A stretch of DNA of 64,000 bases from Paludibaculum fermentans. GTDB taxonomy: Bacteria; Acidobacteriota; Terriglobia; Bryobacterales; Bryobacteraceae. The stretch is taken from assembly GCF_015277775.1 (NCBI RefSeq), contig NZ_CP063849.1, positions 1,736,001-1,800,000 on the forward strand. The letters are read 5' to 3'. Within the stretch, counting starts at the first letter, position 1. Every line of letters begins with the position of its first letter. The notes under the pieces are model-generated. The model did not search any database, was not told where the DNA came from, and worked only from the letters and a program-made list of their open reading frames with translations. Below are positions 61,159 through 64,000 of this stretch, in pieces. The position numbers and the translations under genes were made by a program.

Positions 61159-62183
61159 CTCACCGCATGCCGCCCGAATGGGCGCAGCATGAGGCCACGT
61201 GGCTGGGCTGGCCGCACGAGACGACGGACTGGCCCGGCAAGTTCACTCCGATTCCTTTCCTGTACGGCGAGATTGTACGAATCCTCAGCCGCCGCGAGGA
61301 GGTGCGCATTCTCGTCCCCGCGGCTCAGCAGAAACGCGCCCGCGCCGTGCTGGAAAAGTGCGGAGCCTGGAACGGCAATGTCCGGCTCATCACCGCCGAA
61401 ACCAATCGGAGCTGGACGCGCGACTACTGCCCGCTGTACGTGAAGACCAACACGGGCGAGAAGGTCGCAACCAAGTGGCGGTTCAACGGCTGGGCGAAGT
61501 ACCCCAACTGGAAGAACGACGATGCAGCCGGAGAGAAGGCGGCGAAAGTCTCCAAAACCACACTCGTGAAACCCGAGTGGAACGGCCGCCGCGTTGTGTT
61601 GGAGGGTGGCAGCATCGACGTCAATGGATCCGGCCTGATGCTGACGACCGAGGAGTGTCTTCTGAGTGACATACAGTCGCGGAATCCCGGACTGGAACGC
61701 GAACAACTGGAGGCACTGTTCGAAGGCTACCTTGGCGTCGAGAAGGTCCTCTGGCTGAACCGCGGCATCTCTGGTGACGACACCCACGGGCACGTGGACG
61801 ACCTCGCCCGCTTCACCGATGAACGCACTATCGCCATTGTGGTGGAGGAAGACCGCGAAGAGGCCAACTATGAACCGTTGGCCGAAAATGTCCGCCTGCT
61901 GCGCCGGATGAAGCGCCTCGACGGCCGCGCTCCGCGCGTGGTCGAACTGCCCATGCCGCGTCCCGTGTCTTACAACGGGCAGCGTCTGCCGGCCTCCTAC
62001 GCGAATTTCTATATCGCGAATGGCGTCGTATTAGTGCCGGTGTTTCATGACTCTAACGACCGCATCGCGCTCAATATCCTCGCACGCCTCTTCCCGACGC
62101 GCGATGTCATCGGTTTGTATAGCGTCGACCTGGTACTCGGACTCGGAACGATCCATTGCGGGACGATGCAAGAACCCGCTTAA
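61140..62183 (+). CDS. aguA: Agmatine deiminase
   Basis: A 347-residue enzyme that converts agmatine to N-carbamoylputrescine and ammonia. GTG start at 61140 overlaps the aguB end by 19 bp. The fold motifs are PPEWAQHEATWLGWPHETTDW, NRSWTRDYCPLYV, VLEGGSIDVNGSGLMLTTEE, DDTHGHVDDLARF (His/Asp pocket) and the catalytic Cys340 in GTIHCGTMQEPA. The order aguB-aguA in one transcript gives putrescine from agmatine. No arginine decarboxylase is in the window. Confidence 0.94.
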   Translation: MAGQKVTHRMPPEWAQHEATWLGWPHETTDWPGKFTPIPFLYGEIVRILSRREEVRILVPAAQQKRARAVLEKCGAWNGNVRLITAETNRSWTRDYCPLYVKTNTGEKVATKWRFNGWAKYPNWKNDDAAGEKAAKVSKTTLVKPEWNGRRVVLEGGSIDVNGSGLMLTTEECLLSDIQSRNPGLEREQLEALFEGYLGVEKVLWLNRGISGDDTHGHVDDLARFTDERTIAIVVEEDREEANYEPLAENVRLLRRMKRLDGRAPRVVELPMPRPVSYNGQRLPASYANFYIANGVVLVPVFHDSNDRIALNILARLFPTRDVIGLYSVDLVLGLGTIHCGTMQEPA

Positions 62184-62323
62184 TGTGTCGCCGAACCAAC
62201 AATTCCGCCGAACTTTCCGGAATAACGGCAATTTAGGGTAGACACCACCAACGCATCGAATTATACTTCCTGCACCTGCCGAAGAAGTGTTCTGGGCGGA
62301 GTCCACTTGGGGAGGCTGGTTCG

Positions 62324-63883
62324 ATGGCTCAAGAATGGGGCCGCGCCGTAGGCACAGCCTATTCCGGCGCAGCACCTGCGGATGCATTTGAAACGCCGTT
62401 GCGGACAGTCTTCGAGGCCGCTCCGCAGGCGATTCTGCTGGTTGATTCCAAAGGCTTGATCCTGCAGGCGAATGGGGGGGCGGAGAGTCTATTCGGTTAC
62501 ACTCGCGCCGAGATGGAAGGCCATCCCGTCGAGATGCTGCTGCCCGGCCGCGACGACGACGCCAATCCGGATTCACGCATTCACTACTTCCTGACGGGAG
62601 AATATCTCCAGCCGGAGCAAGGCGCCGACTACGCAGGAAGGCGCAAAGGCGGCACCGAATTTCCCGTAGCCATCGAACTGCGCCGGTCGTCCTGGAAAGG
62701 GACGCCAATTGTAATTGCTTTCATTTCCGACATCACGCAGCGCAAAAAGCTCGAAAGCCGCCTCATCGAGGTGCAGCGCATTGAAGTCGCCGGCCACCTG
62801 GTCGCCAGCATCGTGCACGACTTCAACAACCTGCTCACGATCATCAACGGGCACAACCACATCCTGCTCGATCAATTGCCGCGGATCGACCCGCTCAGCG
62901 AGAACTCGCGCGAAATCCAGAATGCCGTGCAGCGTTCCTCCGGCCTGGTGAAGGAACTGCTTTCGTTCAGTCGCCGCCAGTGCGCTCCCGCACAAAAAAC
63001 TACACCCCTCAACGGTGCGATCTACGACATGGACGGCATGATCCGCCGCCTGTTGCCGCCCAATCTCGAACTGACTTTCCGCCTTTCCCCACGTGCCGGG
63101 TTCGTCGCGGCGGAGCGTGGCCGCATCGACCAGGTGCTGGTCAATCTGGTCCTGAATGCGAGGGACGCCCTGCGAGGCCGTGGCGGGAAAATCCATATAT
63201 CCACGCGGCGTGCGTGGCTCAACCCAGGAGAGTCGCACGCCCGCTCCGGCCCTTACGCCGTACTTTCCGTGACAGACAATGGCTGCGGCATGGACGCGAT
63301 CGCCCAGGCCCGCCTGTTTGAGCCCTTCTTTACGACAAAACAGGGAGGCACCGGACTGGGGCTGGCTACGGTCCAGCGGATTGTTCACCAGGCCGGGGGT
63401 CTCATTCGGGTGAAGAGCAGCCTGAATCGTGGTACAACATTCACCATCTGCCTTCCACGCGTGGAGGGTGAGGTGGAGACTTTGCCCACAACCGCTGCTA
63501 ACGCTTCGTCCGGCACCGAAACCATCCTGCTTGTCGAGGATGAGGAGGGGATCCGGCGGCTGATTACCAGCATCCTGCGCAAACGCGGCTATCGGGTGCT
63601 GGAGGCGGCCGGCGGCAAAGAGGCAGAGAAGATCTTACAGGCCCATAACGGGATCATCGATCTTCTCCTTACAGACGTGAATCTGCCCGATTCCGCTGGA
63701 GGTGCGATCGCCGAACGCCTGCTGGCCCTGCAGCCCGGGCTCAAAGTTCTCTACATCTCCGGCCACTCCGAAGAGCAGGCACTCAAGCGCGGCCTGGTCG
63801 CCCCGGGCGCTCGCTTTCTGCCGAAGCCATTTACCGTGGATGAGCTGGCGCGCCGCGTCCGTGGCACCTTGGACGACGCCTAG
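62324..63883 (+). CDS. Soluble PAS-containing hybrid histidine kinase with receiver domain
   Basis: A 519-residue protein. ATG 62324 follows a GGGGAGG ribosome site. PAS domain about residues 25-140 (FEAAPQAILLVDSKGLILQA), HisKA with His165 (ASIVHDFNNLL), HATPase with Asn278 (VLVNLVLNARDAL), DNG at 318-320, GTGLGLATVQRIV (342-354), and a receiver (about 400-519) with Glu405/Asp406, phospho-Asp451 (LLLTDVNLPD) and Lys501 (FLPKPF). It has no membrane segment, so it senses a cytoplasmic signal. The receptor of its phosphoryl group beyond the own receiver is unknown. Confidence 0.93.
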   Translation: MAQEWGRAVGTAYSGAAPADAFETPLRTVFEAAPQAILLVDSKGLILQANGGAESLFGYTRAEMEGHPVEMLLPGRDDDANPDSRIHYFLTGEYLQPEQGADYAGRRKGGTEFPVAIELRRSSWKGTPIVIAFISDITQRKKLESRLIEVQRIEVAGHLVASIVHDFNNLLTIINGHNHILLDQLPRIDPLSENSREIQNAVQRSSGLVKELLSFSRRQCAPAQKTTPLNGAIYDMDGMIRRLLPPNLELTFRLSPRAGFVAAERGRIDQVLVNLVLNARDALRGRGGKIHISTRRAWLNPGESHARSGPYAVLSVTDNGCGMDAIAQARLFEPFFTTKQGGTGLGLATVQRIVHQAGGLIRVKSSLNRGTTFTICLPRVEGEVETLPTTAANASSGTETILLVEDEEGIRRLITSILRKRGYRVLEAAGGKEAEKILQAHNGIIDLLLTDVNLPDSAGGAIAERLLALQPGLKVLYISGHSEEQALKRGLVAPGARFLPKPFTVDELARRVRGTLDDA

Positions 63884-64000
63884 CGCCTGATGGCGCGCAC
63901 CTCGGCGACAGACCGCCGCCATGGGAATTGGGCCGGGCTCACTCCACCGGGCCGTCACCAGCGCCGCTGCCTCCCTGCTGGGTCTTCTCCACCAGCCGCA
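63884..64000. other. Right edge, no gene assigned
   Basis: Only 117 bp remain. A minus-strand frame enters from the right edge and ends at a TGA at 63939-63941, which would be the last 19 residues (RLVEKTQQGGSGAGDGPVE) of a protein outside the window. A plus-strand ATG at 63921 also gives an open frame (MGIGPGSLHRAVTSAAASLL). Neither can be supported further, so neither is listed as a gene. Confidence 0.3.

Noticed and set aside
63921-64000. Start of a plus-strand gene or end of a minus-strand gene at the right edge
   Set aside because: Both frames are open but only 20-26 codons are visible, with no motif and no way to choose.

Overview
This 64 kb window is GC-rich, gene-dense chromosomal DNA from a Gram-negative (diderm) bacterium. 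The gene mix suggests an acidobacterium of the Bryobacterales/Solibacter type: Tat-exported sugar isomerase-like and aldo/keto reductase proteins, tandem 3-keto-disaccharide hydrolase (DUF1080) domains, an exported DinB protein, a PEP-CTERM protein, a YpdA-type bacillithiol reductase, lipid A genes and many small secreted proteins of unknown function. The taxonomic call is an inference from gene content. I saw no rRNA or tRNA gene, transposase, phage gene or CRISPR array; the window looks like core chromosome.

Layout. 1-7 kb: 5' part of a Dyp-type peroxidase gene (minus), a HAD phosphatase overlapping a degenerate histidine kinase/receiver protein, a secreted protein, a Tat-exported TIM-barrel protein and a glycosyltransferase-like membrane protein. 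6.3-16 kb, mostly minus: ypdA fused end to end with alaS, an exported alpha-L-fucosidase, exported DinB and repeat proteins, a stress/envelope set (lmo0937-like, YtxH, SYLF), a beta-propeller protein and a VOC protein divergent from an AraC regulator. 17-22 kb, plus: phosphoglucomutase, exported methyltransferase, Spy-like protein, small cytochrome c, double DUF1080 protein and a 59-residue protein. 22-26.5 kb, minus: aldo/keto reductase, and an operon of an OlsF-like double acyltransferase, an unknown protein and KDPG aldolase. 26.6-34.3 kb: secreted cyclophilin, a WaaA-LpxK fusion, and a minus operon of PEP-CTERM protein, phosphodiesterase-like/TPR protein, double GNAT and alkyltransferase. 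34.5-43.5 kb, plus: one long tightly packed run (SRPBCC protein, Trm112-like, GT9, MsbA-like, YicC, gmk, rpoZ, coaBC, uracil-DNA glycosylase, tmk, holB). 43.6-48.7 kb, minus: lon and clpB. 48.9-62.2 kb: secreted unknowns, aldo/keto reductase, an esterase, nfo-leuS, an M14 peptidase, and the agmatine-to-putrescine pair aguB-aguA. 62.3-63.9 kb: an intact hybrid histidine kinase.

Functional themes: lipid A/LPS assembly (WaaA-LpxK, GT9, MsbA-like, Trm112-like), aminolipid synthesis (OlsF-like), protein quality control (Lon, ClpB, two AlaRS/LeuRS genes, cyclophilin, Spy-like), nucleotide/DNA maintenance (gmk, tmk, UDG, endonuclease IV, MGMT, delta-prime) and breakdown of extracellular glycans (fucosidase, DUF1080, esterase).

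The most unusual items are two proteins that keep the fold but have lost catalytic residues (the kinase/receiver at 1289-2791 and the phosphodiesterase-TPR protein at 31688-33643), the WaaA-LpxK fusion, a perfect palindrome across the alaS start codon, a hairpin that presents the Shine-Dalgarno sequence of the SYLF gene in its loop, and twin palindromes with identical loops at 23188-23225.
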